Assembly: GCA_001783515.1 (NCBI GenBank)
Contig: MFMN01000010.1
Location: 22,060 to 54,780, forward strand
Origin: Candidatus Kaiserbacteria bacterium RIFCSPLOWO2_12_FULL_50_10
GTDB taxonomy: Bacteria; Patescibacteriota; Minisyncoccia; Phycocordibacterales; UBA918
Length of the DNA: 32,721 nt
Direction of reading: 5' to 3'
Shown: positions 1 through 8,789 of the stretch, piece after piece
Layout: each line of letters opens with the position of its first letter
How positions within the stretch are numbered: the stretch's first letter is position 1
Notes under the pieces: generated by a model
Seen by the model: only the letters and a program-made list of their open reading frames with translations
What the model was told of the DNA's origin: nothing
Databases searched by the model: none
Position numbers and translations under genes: made by a program

Positions 1-1
1 C

Positions 2-94
2 GCTAAATTTCAGCCAGCGCTTCCCGCAGCAAAGGTGCTTGAAGTGCCTGCAGGTACCGCTAAAAAAGAGTGGGTTGGAACAGTTGTGAAGTAA
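2..94 (+). CDS. C-terminal fragment of an unidentified protein (truncated by window edge)
   Basis: Open frame from base 2 (AKFQPALPAAKVLEVPAGTAKKEWVGTVVK*) ending in TAA at 92-94. Confidence 0.55.
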   Translation, partial: AKFQPALPAAKVLEVPAGTAKKEWVGTVVK

Positions 95-128
95 ATGGTA
101 TACTGCGCACATTAAACGATCACCCTAT

Positions 129-611
129 ATGAAAAAAATATTCTACAGCGTACTCGGCGTCGGTATTCTTGCTACGCCCGTGATTGCCGCGATGGCGTTT
201 ACCAAACCATCGTTTCCTGAAACCTTCTACGCCGACACAAATGTGCTTTGTTTGCCGCGCGGACATCGTGACCTTGAGATTGTGTGGAAGATGCAGCTTA
301 CCATCATGGTTGACGGTGTTCCTGAAACAGTGCCGCACAACATTGGTAATACGATGGCGTGCGTGACCGAGCTGCACACCCACGAAGCAGGCGGCGTTGT
401 GTACGCGGAATTCTATGATGAAGGTCGCGCCGCACAGCTTACCTTTGCTGACTTCTTTGCCGTATGGGGCGAGTCACTCGAGCGCGAAGGGTATACCTAT
501 ACACTTTTGAAAGGAAGCGAACAAGTAGACTCACTCAACTTTTCTCTTGCGCCCGCACAGGAGGTGACCATCACGTACACAAGCAGTGCAACGTCAACGT
601 CTTCAAAATAA
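129..611 (+). CDS. Putative exported protein with N-terminal signal peptide/TM helix and a conserved-looking ELHTHEAGGVVYAEF...FFAVWG motif
   Basis: 160-aa ORF, hydrophobic N-terminus, TATACT box upstream, terminator immediately downstream. Confidence 0.75.
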   Translation: MKKIFYSVLGVGILATPVIAAMAFTKPSFPETFYADTNVLCLPRGHRDLEIVWKMQLTIMVDGVPETVPHNIGNTMACVTELHTHEAGGVVYAEFYDEGRAAQLTFADFFAVWGESLEREGYTYTLLKGSEQVDSLNFSLAPAQEVTITYTSSATSTSSK

Positions 612-613
612 CT

Positions 614-647
614 AAAATCACCCCTCCATTAATGGAGGGGTGATTTT
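614..647. terminator. Bidirectional intrinsic terminator between convergent genes
   Basis: aaaatcacccctccattaatggaggggtgatttt perfect hairpin with A/T flanks. Confidence 0.85.
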
Positions 648-650
648 CAC

Positions 651-887
651 TTATGCGAGTGCGAGGAGTTCGCGGATCTTTGGTTCATCGAAGCCGATGA
701 TAACGTTCTCGCCAATCATAATGACGGGAACACCCATCTGACCGGTGATTTCGCGCATTTCCTGACGCTTTTCAAGGTCTTCGGCGACGTTGTAGTCGGT
801 GTACTCAACCTTGTTCTCCGTGAAGAAATCCTTTGCCATGTGGCAGAAGTGACAGGTTGGTGTCGAATAGATTTTAACTTGTGACAT
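651..887 (-). CDS. Glutaredoxin-like protein
   Basis: 78 aa, KIYSTPTCHFCHMAKDFF redox motif and GVPVIMIGENVIIGFDEPKI, thioredoxin-fold glutaredoxin signature. Confidence 0.88.
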   Translation of the reverse strand: MSQVKIYSTPTCHFCHMAKDFFTENKVEYTDYNVAEDLEKRQEMREITGQMGVPVIMIGENVIIGFDEPKIRELLALA

Positions 888-922
888 ATGATGTTATTAC
901 TTTACAATGTACTGTGAGTGTA

Positions 923-1648
923 TCATACCCTCAGCGCTTGCTCAAGGGTGTAGATCCAGTCTTCTTCTCCTTGGGGTGCTTTCTGCTTTTCGTTAAGAAG
1001 CCACTTAAGATACGAGGCGTCTTCCTTTGCGACGTCGGTGACTTTCTTGCCTGCATGCTTCCCGAAGGTTATGGTTTTCAGAAGAGAAGGGAGGCGGGTA
1101 ATTTCCTGCATGGCGGCAAGTGCTGTAGCTTCATCGCCTCCTGCATTTGCAAGATACTTTGCAAAAAGTCGCTCAAAGAGCTGTTCGAGGACAAGTACGT
1201 CGCCCCATGCGTCGTGTGCGGTGGCATCATCAATCTCAATACCAAGCCTATAGCGAAGATATTGGAGTTTGTAATTTGAAAAGATACCAGCTTCGTCGAG
1301 TGCACGCGCCACTTTGAGCGTGCAGAGCATGTTGCGCGGCACAATGCCTTCACGCTGGAGGACGGCAGCATCAAAGGCGATATTATGAGCAACACAAATG
1401 GTGTCCTCTGATTCGAAGAACTCCTTTATGGCGCCGTAGCCTGGCGACTCTGCAAACGCAGGTTTGTCAGCAACCATTTTTTCGGTGATGTGATGCACTG
1501 CCATTGCCTCAAAGGTGATAGGAAGCGGTGGTTTATAGAGCTCGTTCACAACAGGCGCCGCGACGCCGCGGTCTTTTACGCCAAGTTGACACAGGCGGTC
1601 GTTTTCGGTATTGCCGGTTGTTTCTGTGTCGAAGAAAATGATGCGCAT
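923..1648 (-). CDS. DEDD-family 3'-5' exonuclease (DnaQ/ExoX-like)
   Basis: IIFFDTETTG Exo I motif, AHNIAFD, AHDAWGDVLVLEQLF; ExoX-like C-terminus (ITFGKHAGKKVTDVAKEDASYLKWLL). Confidence 0.87.
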   Translation of the reverse strand: MRIIFFDTETTGNTENDRLCQLGVKDRGVAAPVVNELYKPPLPITFEAMAVHHITEKMVADKPAFAESPGYGAIKEFFESEDTICVAHNIAFDAAVLQREGIVPRNMLCTLKVARALDEAGIFSNYKLQYLRYRLGIEIDDATAHDAWGDVLVLEQLFERLFAKYLANAGGDEATALAAMQEITRLPSLLKTITFGKHAGKKVTDVAKEDASYLKWLLNEKQKAPQGEEDWIYTLEQALRV

Positions 1649-1651
1649 AGA

Positions 1652-2107
1652 TTAGTTGTCTTTTTTATATCTCAGATAACGATCCTCGACTCTTTGGAGT
1701 GTACCAAACGTGAAGATAACAAGCAGTGTTGTTGCAATAGCTGCACTATAGAAGCCGAAGCCAACCGCCATGCCAATAGCTGCAGCAACCCACATGCCTG
1801 CGGCGGTCGTGAGGCCGTGCGTTCCTTCGCGATTGGTATACATAACCCCCGCGCCAAGAAAACCAACACCAACCACAATTTGCGCCGCAACACGAAGGGG
1901 GTCAAAATTTGTAGCGCCACTATACTGCTGGGTAACTAGGGTAGATATCACCACAAAGGAGGCGGAACCAAGCGCAACGAGTCCGTACGTGCGAAGGCCT
2001 GCTTGTCCACCTGCCTGGGTGCGCTCTATGCCAATCGCGAGGCCAAGGCCTAGCGCAATGAGGAGTCTCCCAATTGCCTCCCATTCGGTAATCACTATAT
2101 CGTACAT
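1652..2107 (-). CDS. MgtC/SapB family membrane protein
   Basis: RLLIALGLGLAIGIERTQAGGQAGLRTYGLVALGSA and GVGFLGAGVMYTNREGTHGLTTAAGMWVAAAIGMAVG motifs; ATG at 2107 is 6 nt after a TACACT box. Confidence 0.9.
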   Translation of the reverse strand: MYDIVITEWEAIGRLLIALGLGLAIGIERTQAGGQAGLRTYGLVALGSASFVVISTLVTQQYSGATNFDPLRVAAQIVVGVGFLGAGVMYTNREGTHGLTTAAGMWVAAAIGMAVGFGFYSAAIATTLLVIFTFGTLQRVEDRYLRYKKDN

Positions 2108-2205
2108 GCGCACAGTGTACTACGGATTTGAAAAAAATGATTGTCGGAATGGGCATGCTGTTTTTTTGGAAAGGGTGGTATACTGAGGGTCTCTATATTA
2201 TTATT

Positions 2206-3570
2206 ATGCAGATGGTGCGAATGACCCACAGAACTATGCTTCATACCTTGATGGCGGTACTAGCTGTTGTTTTTATGGCGGTCGCACCTGTGTTTGCACA
2301 AGAATCTCTCGAAGGAGCGCAAGAAATAACAAGCACAAGTACGCAGGAGACTTTTGAGACACCGCTCCCCGAAGAACTTTTCGACATCAGGCTCACGATT
2401 GACGTGCCGCACATTACTCCTGCAGATCAACTTGCTGCACGCGCGGAATTTATAAGTTTTGGTCGCGTGCCAACACCCGTCGCGCTTACTTGGACGGTGC
2501 TTGATGCCTATGGCGCCGAAGTCTATCGTTCAAAAACCGAAACACTCGTTGTTGAGACGGAGCTTGTCTATCCTCGACGTTTTGTAGATATGTCGAAGCT
2601 CACGAGCGGCACGTATACCTTACATCTCACCACACAGTATCACGAGGATGTTGTCGACACGTTCGAACAGTCATTCACGGTTGAGGAGGCAAAGGGCGAC
2701 ATCGTACCATTTCTTATCATTGGATTTATGGCGGTTATTGGTATCGGCTGGGTAGCGTATTTCCTCATGCATCATCGAGGACAGGTCTCGCACGAACGCA
2801 TCGTTACCGTGACTTCCCGCGCAGCCGTATTCCTTATTGCGGGAGCAGTCCTTCCGTCTGCAGGACTTCTTATTACCGAGCGCCTTAATGTAGAGGCGCA
2901 GCGGGGTGCGGTATACACAAGCTCGCTCGGACTTCGCACCACAACGGACACCGCAGCATTCATTACGCATGCCCGCGAGGTTGAAGATGCCTACGCGACG
3001 CTCAGAAAGGTTGTTGCATATGGCGATGATGCTGCTGTTCTTGAAGCGGTGCAGGCTCATGATGCGCTCAGTGCATTCCATATTGTCGACGAAACAAATG
3101 GCGTTGTACTCAGTATGCGCAAGGCGCTTGGATGGAGCGTCACGCCAGGTACGCTCTTTGCAATACCGCAGCAAGAAGGGCTCGTACAAGCAAACGATAC
3201 AAGCTGGTCGAGTGTTGCGCGCTTTCCACGTGCGGAAGGTGGCTACTACGTCGCACAGGCATCATTTGACACCGCGCTCGCAGCACTTACGGCACGGTCT
3301 CATGAAGACGAGCAGGTGTTCCTTGTGAATGAGGAGGGAAGAGTTGTGCTTGAAGCAGCCCGAGGAGCTGCTGGGGGTGCGCCTGCGGAAGTTTCTTCTG
3401 CTATGTGGGAGAAAATGCAGACGCACGAGTATTACGAAGGTCCGTGCGCCGGCGGTCGTTTCTTCATATCGCGACGCCTCTCTGTGTCAACAGGCACTGG
3501 CTATGCACGATACTATGTGGTCACTCGCGGACAGCAGCAGCTTTCGGCTACGACACACTTTGCGTTTTAG
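2206..3570 (+). CDS. Membrane-anchored protein with large extracytoplasmic region and two TM segments, possibly Cache-like sensor; no output domain
   Basis: Signal peptide (MLHTLMAVLAVVFMAVAPVFAQ), TM (IVPFLIIGFMAVIGIGWVAYFLM), TM (AAVFLIAGAVLPSAGLLI), then a soluble region to the stop. Confidence 0.7.
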   Translation: MQMVRMTHRTMLHTLMAVLAVVFMAVAPVFAQESLEGAQEITSTSTQETFETPLPEELFDIRLTIDVPHITPADQLAARAEFISFGRVPTPVALTWTVLDAYGAEVYRSKTETLVVETELVYPRRFVDMSKLTSGTYTLHLTTQYHEDVVDTFEQSFTVEEAKGDIVPFLIIGFMAVIGIGWVAYFLMHHRGQVSHERIVTVTSRAAVFLIAGAVLPSAGLLITERLNVEAQRGAVYTSSLGLRTTTDTAAFITHAREVEDAYATLRKVVAYGDDAAVLEAVQAHDALSAFHIVDETNGVVLSMRKALGWSVTPGTLFAIPQQEGLVQANDTSWSSVARFPRAEGGYYVAQASFDTALAALTARSHEDEQVFLVNEEGRVVLEAARGAAGGAPAEVSSAMWEKMQTHEYYEGPCAGGRFFISRRLSVSTGTGYARYYVVTRGQQQLSATTHFAF

Positions 3571-3602
3571 GGCAAATATGGTATCGTGGCGCGACATCGT
3601 CC

Positions 3603-3676
3603 CCCGGGGTAGCTCAGTCGGTTAGAGCGTAGGACTCATAAACCTAAGGTCGGCAGTTCGATTCTGCCCCCCGGGA
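3603..3676 (+). tRNA. tRNA-Met (CAT anticodon); elongator, initiator or Ile2 identity not resolved
   Basis: Cloverleaf: acceptor cccgggg/ccccggg, D-arm gctc/gagc, anticodon loop ctcataa, T-arm ggcag-ttcgatt-ctgcc; CCA not encoded. Confidence 0.88.
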
Positions 3677-3725
3677 CAGCCAGTAAAAAAGCGAGCTCTG
3701 CTCGTTTTTTTACTGCCGCTGTCCC
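3673..3725 (+). repeat. Long hairpin overlapping the 3' acceptor strand of tRNA-Met
   Basis: gggacagccagtaaaaaagcgagc-tct-gctcgtttttttactgccgctgtccc; about 24 pairs including one G-U, with a 2-nt bulge. Confidence 0.8.
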
Positions 3726-3933
3726 GCAGGGAAGAATGCACCTTCGTGCATTCTGTGCAGAATCGCACCACCGGGGCATTTCCATTTTTATAGTCGCTAT
3801 CGCTCCTTAAAAATTAGGTCAAAAACGGAGCCATGTCGCGCACAGCGAAGCGAGCACGACAGGCGAGTTCGGGGAGGAAGTGCACGGTACTCTTTGGATC
3901 AACGGGAACAAAGATACCGATGCAACTTGACCC

Positions 3934-3957
3934 CGATTCTGCCCCCCCCCCGGGACA
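3934..3957 (+). repeat. Partial copy of tRNA-Met 3' end
   Basis: cgattctg-C10-gggaca versus cgattctg-C6-gggaca in the tRNA at 3659-3678. Confidence 0.75.
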
Positions 3958-3961
3958 AGAC

Positions 3962-3989
3962 TAAAAGCCTGCTGGAAGCGGGCTTTTTT
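3962..3989 (+). terminator. Intrinsic terminator after tRNA-Met locus
   Basis: aaaagcctgctggaagcgggcttttttg. Confidence 0.75.
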
Positions 3990-4012
3990 GCGAGCTGAGG
4001 TATACTGCGGGC

Positions 4013-4849
4013 ATGCTTATTACGAAAGCGGACGGAACAACGCAGCAGTTTGACCCTACGAAGCTCGAGCGTTCACTTCGGCGTGCGGGTGCGCGCAACG
4101 GTGATGTTGCATCAGTGCTCGCAAAGGTTGAAGAAAGACTTACACCAGGCGTTACGACACGTGAGATTTATGCGAGCGCCTTTGATATTTTGAAACATCT
4201 CGGTGGGCCAATTGCAACGCGCTATACGCTTCGTGCCGCTATTCAAGAACTCGGACCAACAGGCTTCCCGTTTGAAGACTATATCGCACGCCTTTTTCAG
4301 TACGAAGGCTACGAAACCCTAGTGCGTCAAAATCTGCAAGGAGCATGTGCGCTCCATGAAATCGACGTTGTGGGACGGCGAGGCGACAAGGTCTTTATCG
4401 GCGAAGTGAAATTTCACAAAGACCCGGGTTATAAAAGCGACCTGCAAACAGCACTCTATTCCTATGCGCGGTTCCTCGATGTGCTCGACAGTAAAGTCTG
4501 TGCCGAAGACATCTGTGGCATCAATACCCTCAAAATCATCACCAATACTAAATTTACGCAAGCCATGCTTGAGTATTCGCTCTGCAAAGGTATAGAGCTC
4601 CACAGTTGGGGTTTCCCGCGAGGCGATGCTTCACTCGAAGCGCTTGTTGAAAAGTACCAGATGTACCCTATTACCATCCTCGCATCGCTTTCCGAACACC
4701 ACAAAATACTGCTCATGCAGCGCGGTATCGTGCTCTGCAAAGACCTTATCGAGAAACGTACCTCGCTTCCCGAATATAAAATTCCCGAGAAGATAATCGC
4801 CGCGGCTGTTGCCGAGGCAGAAGCACTTTTTGCACAGCAAATACCGTAA
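4013..4849 (+). CDS. ATP-cone domain fused to a PD-(D/E)XK (Mrr-like) nuclease-like domain
   Basis: N-terminal LITKADGTTQQFDPTKLERSLRRAGA...TTREIY (ATP-cone); ALHEIDVVGRRGDKVFIGEVKFHK D-ExK nuclease signature. Confidence 0.82.
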   Translation: MLITKADGTTQQFDPTKLERSLRRAGARNGDVASVLAKVEERLTPGVTTREIYASAFDILKHLGGPIATRYTLRAAIQELGPTGFPFEDYIARLFQYEGYETLVRQNLQGACALHEIDVVGRRGDKVFIGEVKFHKDPGYKSDLQTALYSYARFLDVLDSKVCAEDICGINTLKIITNTKFTQAMLEYSLCKGIELHSWGFPRGDASLEALVEKYQMYPITILASLSEHHKILLMQRGIVLCKDLIEKRTSLPEYKIPEKIIAAAVAEAEALFAQQIP

Positions 4850-4907
4850 CCGTCAAGCATACAAAACGTCGCGCCGGTGACGTTTTTTTGCTATACTAGG
4901 GACAATT

Positions 4908-6953
4908 ATGGCAGCAAAAAAAGAAAGCACCTACGACGCATCATCAATCAGTGTCCTTGAAGGACTTGATCCGGTCCGTAAGCGTCCGGGTATGTACATT
5001 GGCGGTACCGGCATCGACGGGCTGCACCACCTCATTTGGGAAATCTTCGACAACTCACGCGACGAAGCCATGGGTGGTTTTGCGGACCGTATTGAGGTCA
5101 TGCTCCTTCCTGACAACTACATTCGCATCGTCGACAACGGCCGTGGTATTCCTGTGGACAAGCATAAGCAGTCGGGTGTTTCTGCGCTCGAAACGATTCT
5201 TACCGTGCTCCACGCAGGAGGTAAATTTGGTGGTGACGAATCTGGCTACAAGGTTTCTGGCGGTCTGCACGGTGTGGGTTCGTCGGTAGTAAACGCGCTT
5301 TCAACGCACATGATTGCTGAAGTACATCGTGATGGTGGCTACTACATGCAAGAATACAGCATCGGCAAGCCAAAATACGATGTTAAGAAAGTAGGGAAGT
5401 CCGACCTGCGCGGAACGGCAATCACCTTCCAAGCCGACCCAACTATTTTCCCTGAAATTAAGTATGACTGGAAGACCATCGTTAATCGTCTCCGTCAGCA
5501 AGCGTACCTCGTGAAGGCGCTTCGCGTGACGGTTATCGACGCGCGTGAATTCGATGACAAGCAAATGAAGAAGCTTGAGTTCAAGGGCGCGCAGTATATC
5601 GGCGATCAAGCGCCCGAAGCACCGACGCAGACCTTCTTCTTTGAAGGCGGGCTCCGTTCACTTGTCACCTTTACGAATCAATATCTCGAAAAGGTCCACA
5701 AGAATATTTTCTACGTCGAAAAGTTCGATGTTGCGCCAAACGTGCATTCTGTCGAAATCGCCGTGCAGTATGTCGATGATATTTCTTCACGCGTCACCGC
5801 ATTTGCAAACAACATCTACAACCCCGACCAAGGAACACATATCACGGGCTTCAAAACAGCACTCACGCGTACGCTCAACACCTACGCACGTGCCAACAAT
5901 TTCCTCAAAGAAAAGGATGAAGCATTTACGGGTGAAGACGTGCTCGAAGGCATCACGGCAGTTGTCTCTATCAAGATGCCTGAGATTCAGTTCGAAGGAC
6001 AGACAAAGGGCAAGCTCGGCTCTGTAGAGGCGCGTGGTGCGACGGAATCAGTCTTCTCTGAAGCATTTGCCATGTATCTTGAGGAAAATCCCGACGACGC
6101 CAAGAACATGATTAACAAGGTAACCATTGCCGTCCGTGCGCGTAAAGCGGCAAAGGCAGCAAAGGATTCCATCATTCGTAAATCAGCCTTCGAAGGCTCA
6201 GCGCTTCCGGGTAAGCTTGCCGACTGTCAGACAAAAAGCGCCGCAGAATCCGAACTCTTCATTGTGGAGGGAGACTCTGCGGGAGGTTCCGCAAAAATGG
6301 GGCGCGACCGCCGCACACAGGCAATCTTGCCGCTTCGTGGAAAGATTCTCAACGTTGAACGTGCGCGTATCGATAAAATGCTCGCCTCTGAGCAGATTAA
6401 GAACATCGTCCTTGCGCTCAATACCGCCATTGGCGACGTCTTCAATATCGACAAGCTTCGCTATCATAAGGTAATCATTGCAACCGACGCCGACGTCGAC
6501 GGTGCACACATTCGTACACTTCTCCTGACGCTCTTCTATCGTCACTTCCGCCCAATCGTCGACGGTGGCTTCATCTACATTGCGCAGCCGCCACTCTATA
6601 AAATAGAGAAGGGAAAGGAGCGCTGGTACGCCTACACCGACGAAGAAAAATTCGCCATCATGGGCGACGAGCCAACCGATACGCAGGAAGAAGTCGAGGG
6701 CGAAGAAGGTGCTGAAGAAGAAACAAAGAAGGTTGGCAAGTTCAAGGTCCAGCGCTACAAGGGTCTCGGTGAAATGAACCCCGAACAGCTCTGGGAAACC
6801 ACCATGGACCCGGAAAACCGTATCTTGAAGCAAGTAACTATCGACGACGCCATCGAAGCCGACAAACTCTTCGATATCCTCATGGGTACCGACGTTAGCT
6901 CAAGAAAGTCATTCATCCAGTCAAACGCAAAACTCGCAAGCCTCGATTTGTAA
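4908..6953 (+). CDS. gyrB: DNA gyrase subunit B
   Basis: SVLEGLDPVRKRPGMYIGGTG, GLHGVGSSVVNALS, FIVEGDSAGGSAKMGRDRRTQAILPLRGKILNVE, QRYKGLGEMNPEQLWETTMDP. Confidence 0.97.
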   Translation: MAAKKESTYDASSISVLEGLDPVRKRPGMYIGGTGIDGLHHLIWEIFDNSRDEAMGGFADRIEVMLLPDNYIRIVDNGRGIPVDKHKQSGVSALETILTVLHAGGKFGGDESGYKVSGGLHGVGSSVVNALSTHMIAEVHRDGGYYMQEYSIGKPKYDVKKVGKSDLRGTAITFQADPTIFPEIKYDWKTIVNRLRQQAYLVKALRVTVIDAREFDDKQMKKLEFKGAQYIGDQAPEAPTQTFFFEGGLRSLVTFTNQYLEKVHKNIFYVEKFDVAPNVHSVEIAVQYVDDISSRVTAFANNIYNPDQGTHITGFKTALTRTLNTYARANNFLKEKDEAFTGEDVLEGITAVVSIKMPEIQFEGQTKGKLGSVEARGATESVFSEAFAMYLEENPDDAKNMINKVTIAVRARKAAKAAKDSIIRKSAFEGSALPGKLADCQTKSAAESELFIVEGDSAGGSAKMGRDRRTQAILPLRGKILNVERARIDKMLASEQIKNIVLALNTAIGDVFNIDKLRYHKVIIATDADVDGAHIRTLLLTLFYRHFRPIVDGGFIYIAQPPLYKIEKGKERWYAYTDEEKFAIMGDEPTDTQEEVEGEEGAEEETKKVGKFKVQRYKGLGEMNPEQLWETTMDPENRILKQVTIDDAIEADKLFDILMGTDVSSRKSFIQSNAKLASLDL

Positions 6954-6958
6954 AATGC

Positions 6959-6982
6959 AAAACTCTCCCCGGAGAGTTTTTT
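6959..6982 (+). terminator. Intrinsic terminator after gyrB
   Basis: aaaactctccccggagagtttttt. Confidence 0.85.
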
Positions 6983-7054
6983 GGGCAAAAAAATACCGGA
7001 ACACGAGCCTGAGGTCATGTTCCGGGTGTTGTGAATACTTACTGACTGTAATGT

Positions 7055-7549
7055 TCAGTAAAGTCTTTTGCAGAGAACTTGCCCCGTTCCTTCGAGATCG
7101 TACTCGGCATGCTGCCTGGCTTGCGCCATGATCTCGGGGTCGGTCAAGACCTCAAAGCCACAAGCGCGAAAGGCAGCGATGCTTTTTGGATTCCGTGTAC
7201 ATTCGTACACTTTGCGGATAGAGGAGGGTAGTCTCTTGCAGGCAAGCTCGATCATTATTCGAGAATAACCCTTCCTTCTGTGGGGTGGAAGTACCCCATG
7301 CCAACGAAGTCCTGCTTCGTTATCCCCCATGAGGTACCAGCCGGTAACACCGACAGGCTGCCCGTTCACATATGCGACAAGCACTTCTCCTGATTCCGTT
7401 CTGCTGTCGTGATCTTCCCAGCTTTTTGTGTGCAGTGCTGCCGTGGCCGACAGCTCAGGTGTCCAGATTGTATTAAGTTCTGGCACCTCCTCGAAAAGGG
7501 TGCGCTTCGGAGCCCTTGGTTGGGGGAGTAACATCAGAATATTCTGCAT
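7055..7549 (-). CDS. GNAT-family acetyltransferase
   Basis: VAYVNGQPVGVTGWYLMGDNEAGLRWHGVLPPHRRKGYSRIMIELA acetyl-CoA-binding motif; start at MQNILML preceded by SD-like gagagg. Confidence 0.78.
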   Translation of the reverse strand: MQNILMLLPQPRAPKRTLFEEVPELNTIWTPELSATAALHTKSWEDHDSRTESGEVLVAYVNGQPVGVTGWYLMGDNEAGLRWHGVLPPHRRKGYSRIMIELACKRLPSSIRKVYECTRNPKSIAAFRACGFEVLTDPEIMAQARQHAEYDLEGTGQVLCKRLY

Positions 7550-7665
7550 GACAAACCTCTCTTCTATGTGGAAAGAACATATGCGTACTTTAGCGGATAC
7601 AAACAAAAAACACAAGTTTTGTTTCCAGTCCTTGCAGGACAGGGGTTTTCGAGTATAGTTTGCGT

Positions 7666-8373
7666 ATGAATATCCACGTTATCACACTCTTTCCTGAAGC
7701 TTGCAAGGCGTATACTGATGCGAGTGTGCTTGGGCGTGCGCAGGTTGCAGAGAAGGGGAAGGGGGCGAAGCAGAAAGGGGTGCAGCTTTCGGTGAATTAC
7801 TATAATCCACGCGATTATTCGACAGAGCGACACAGTAAGGTTGACGATAAGCCGTTTGGAGGCGGTCCAGGTATGGTAATGGCAGCTCAGCCCATACTTT
7901 CCGCATATAAAGTGGCAATGCCTCGCGCAAAGAAGAATACTCGCGTGCTTATGATGTCGCCGCGTGGGCGGAAGTTCGACCAAGCGATGGCGAAAGAGCT
8001 TGCCGCAAGCACCGATAATCTTGTGCTTATCGCCGGACGCTATGAAGGAATTGATGCGCGTGTCAAAGAAATTCTTGGTGCAGAAGAGGTGTCTGTCGGC
8101 GACTATGTCCTCACGGGCGGAGAACTTCCTGCGCTCACGATTATCGACGCGGTCGCACGCCACATCCCTGGCGTTCTTGGAGACATCGACTCTCTCGAAG
8201 ACGACCGAGCAACCAGCGGCATCACGTACACAAAGCCTGTTGACCTTGTGTATAAAAAGAAACACTATCCCGTTCCCGAAATTCTCCTTTCAGGACATAC
8301 CGCCAACATCAACGCCTGGCGCGAAGGCAAACCGCTTCCTGATCCAAAACATGTTCTTAAGCGGAAGAAGTAG
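7666..8373 (+). CDS. trmD: tRNA (guanine-37-N1)-methyltransferase
   Basis: MNIHVITLFPEACKAY, DDKPFGGGPGMVM, LIAGRYEGIDARV, SVGDYVLTGGELPAL, VPEILLSGHTANINAWR. Confidence 0.96.
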   Translation: MNIHVITLFPEACKAYTDASVLGRAQVAEKGKGAKQKGVQLSVNYYNPRDYSTERHSKVDDKPFGGGPGMVMAAQPILSAYKVAMPRAKKNTRVLMMSPRGRKFDQAMAKELAASTDNLVLIAGRYEGIDARVKEILGAEEVSVGDYVLTGGELPALTIIDAVARHIPGVLGDIDSLEDDRATSGITYTKPVDLVYKKKHYPVPEILLSGHTANINAWREGKPLPDPKHVLKRKK

Positions 8374-8490
8374 TCAGACCATAAGCGTCGTGCTCTAGCG
8401 CCTGGATCCTTCCAGGATGACAAAAGTTACATTGATTGCTTTTGATTACTACATAGTTAAATCCGCGTGAAGCTAACCAGGCAGTATAAC

Positions 8491-8525
8491 AAAAACAGGT
8501 CTCCACTCACGGAGACCTGTTTTTA
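8491..8525. terminator. Bidirectional intrinsic terminator
   Basis: aaaaacaggtctccactcacggagacctgttttt. Confidence 0.85.
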
Positions 8526-8532
8526 CATTGAG

Positions 8533-8619
8533 CGGAAAAGGAGGGATTTGAACCCTCGATACCCGTTAGAGTATGCTTGATTTCGAGTCAAGTGCCTTCA
8601 ACCACTCAGCCACTTTTCC
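8533..8619 (-). tRNA. tRNA-Ser (CGA)
   Basis: Reverse complement folds as a class II tRNA with long variable arm; anticodon loop ctcgaaa; acceptor ggaaaag/cttttcc. Confidence 0.93.
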
Positions 8620-8635
8620 ATACGCTCGCATCCAT

Positions 8636-8710
8636 TGCTGCCAGACTAGGAATCGAACCTAGATAGGCGGAACCAAAACCCGCAGTCCTACCTTTAGACG
8701 ATCTGGCAGC
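8636..8710 (-). tRNA. tRNA-Gln (TTG)
   Basis: Reverse complement: acceptor gctgcca/tggcagc, anticodon loop ttttggt, T-loop ttcgatt. Confidence 0.92.
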
Positions 8711-8789
8711 ACCAGAAACGAACGTGTTGACACGATATCATTTTTTAAGAAAAGGTACAACCTTTATCTCATGTGTGGTGCTACGAGTG

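Noticed and set aside
881-1279. 132-aa plus-strand ORF opposite the exonuclease gene
   Set aside because: Antisense to a well-supported DEDD exonuclease, no domain-like content; shadow ORF.
3942-3951. C10 homopolymer as an independent feature
   Set aside because: It lies inside the tRNA 3'-end copy and is best read as slippage of the original C6; could also be an assembly/sequencing error.
6198-6833. 211-aa minus-strand ORF inside gyrB
   Set aside because: Entirely antisense to gyrB, typical shadow ORF from codon bias.
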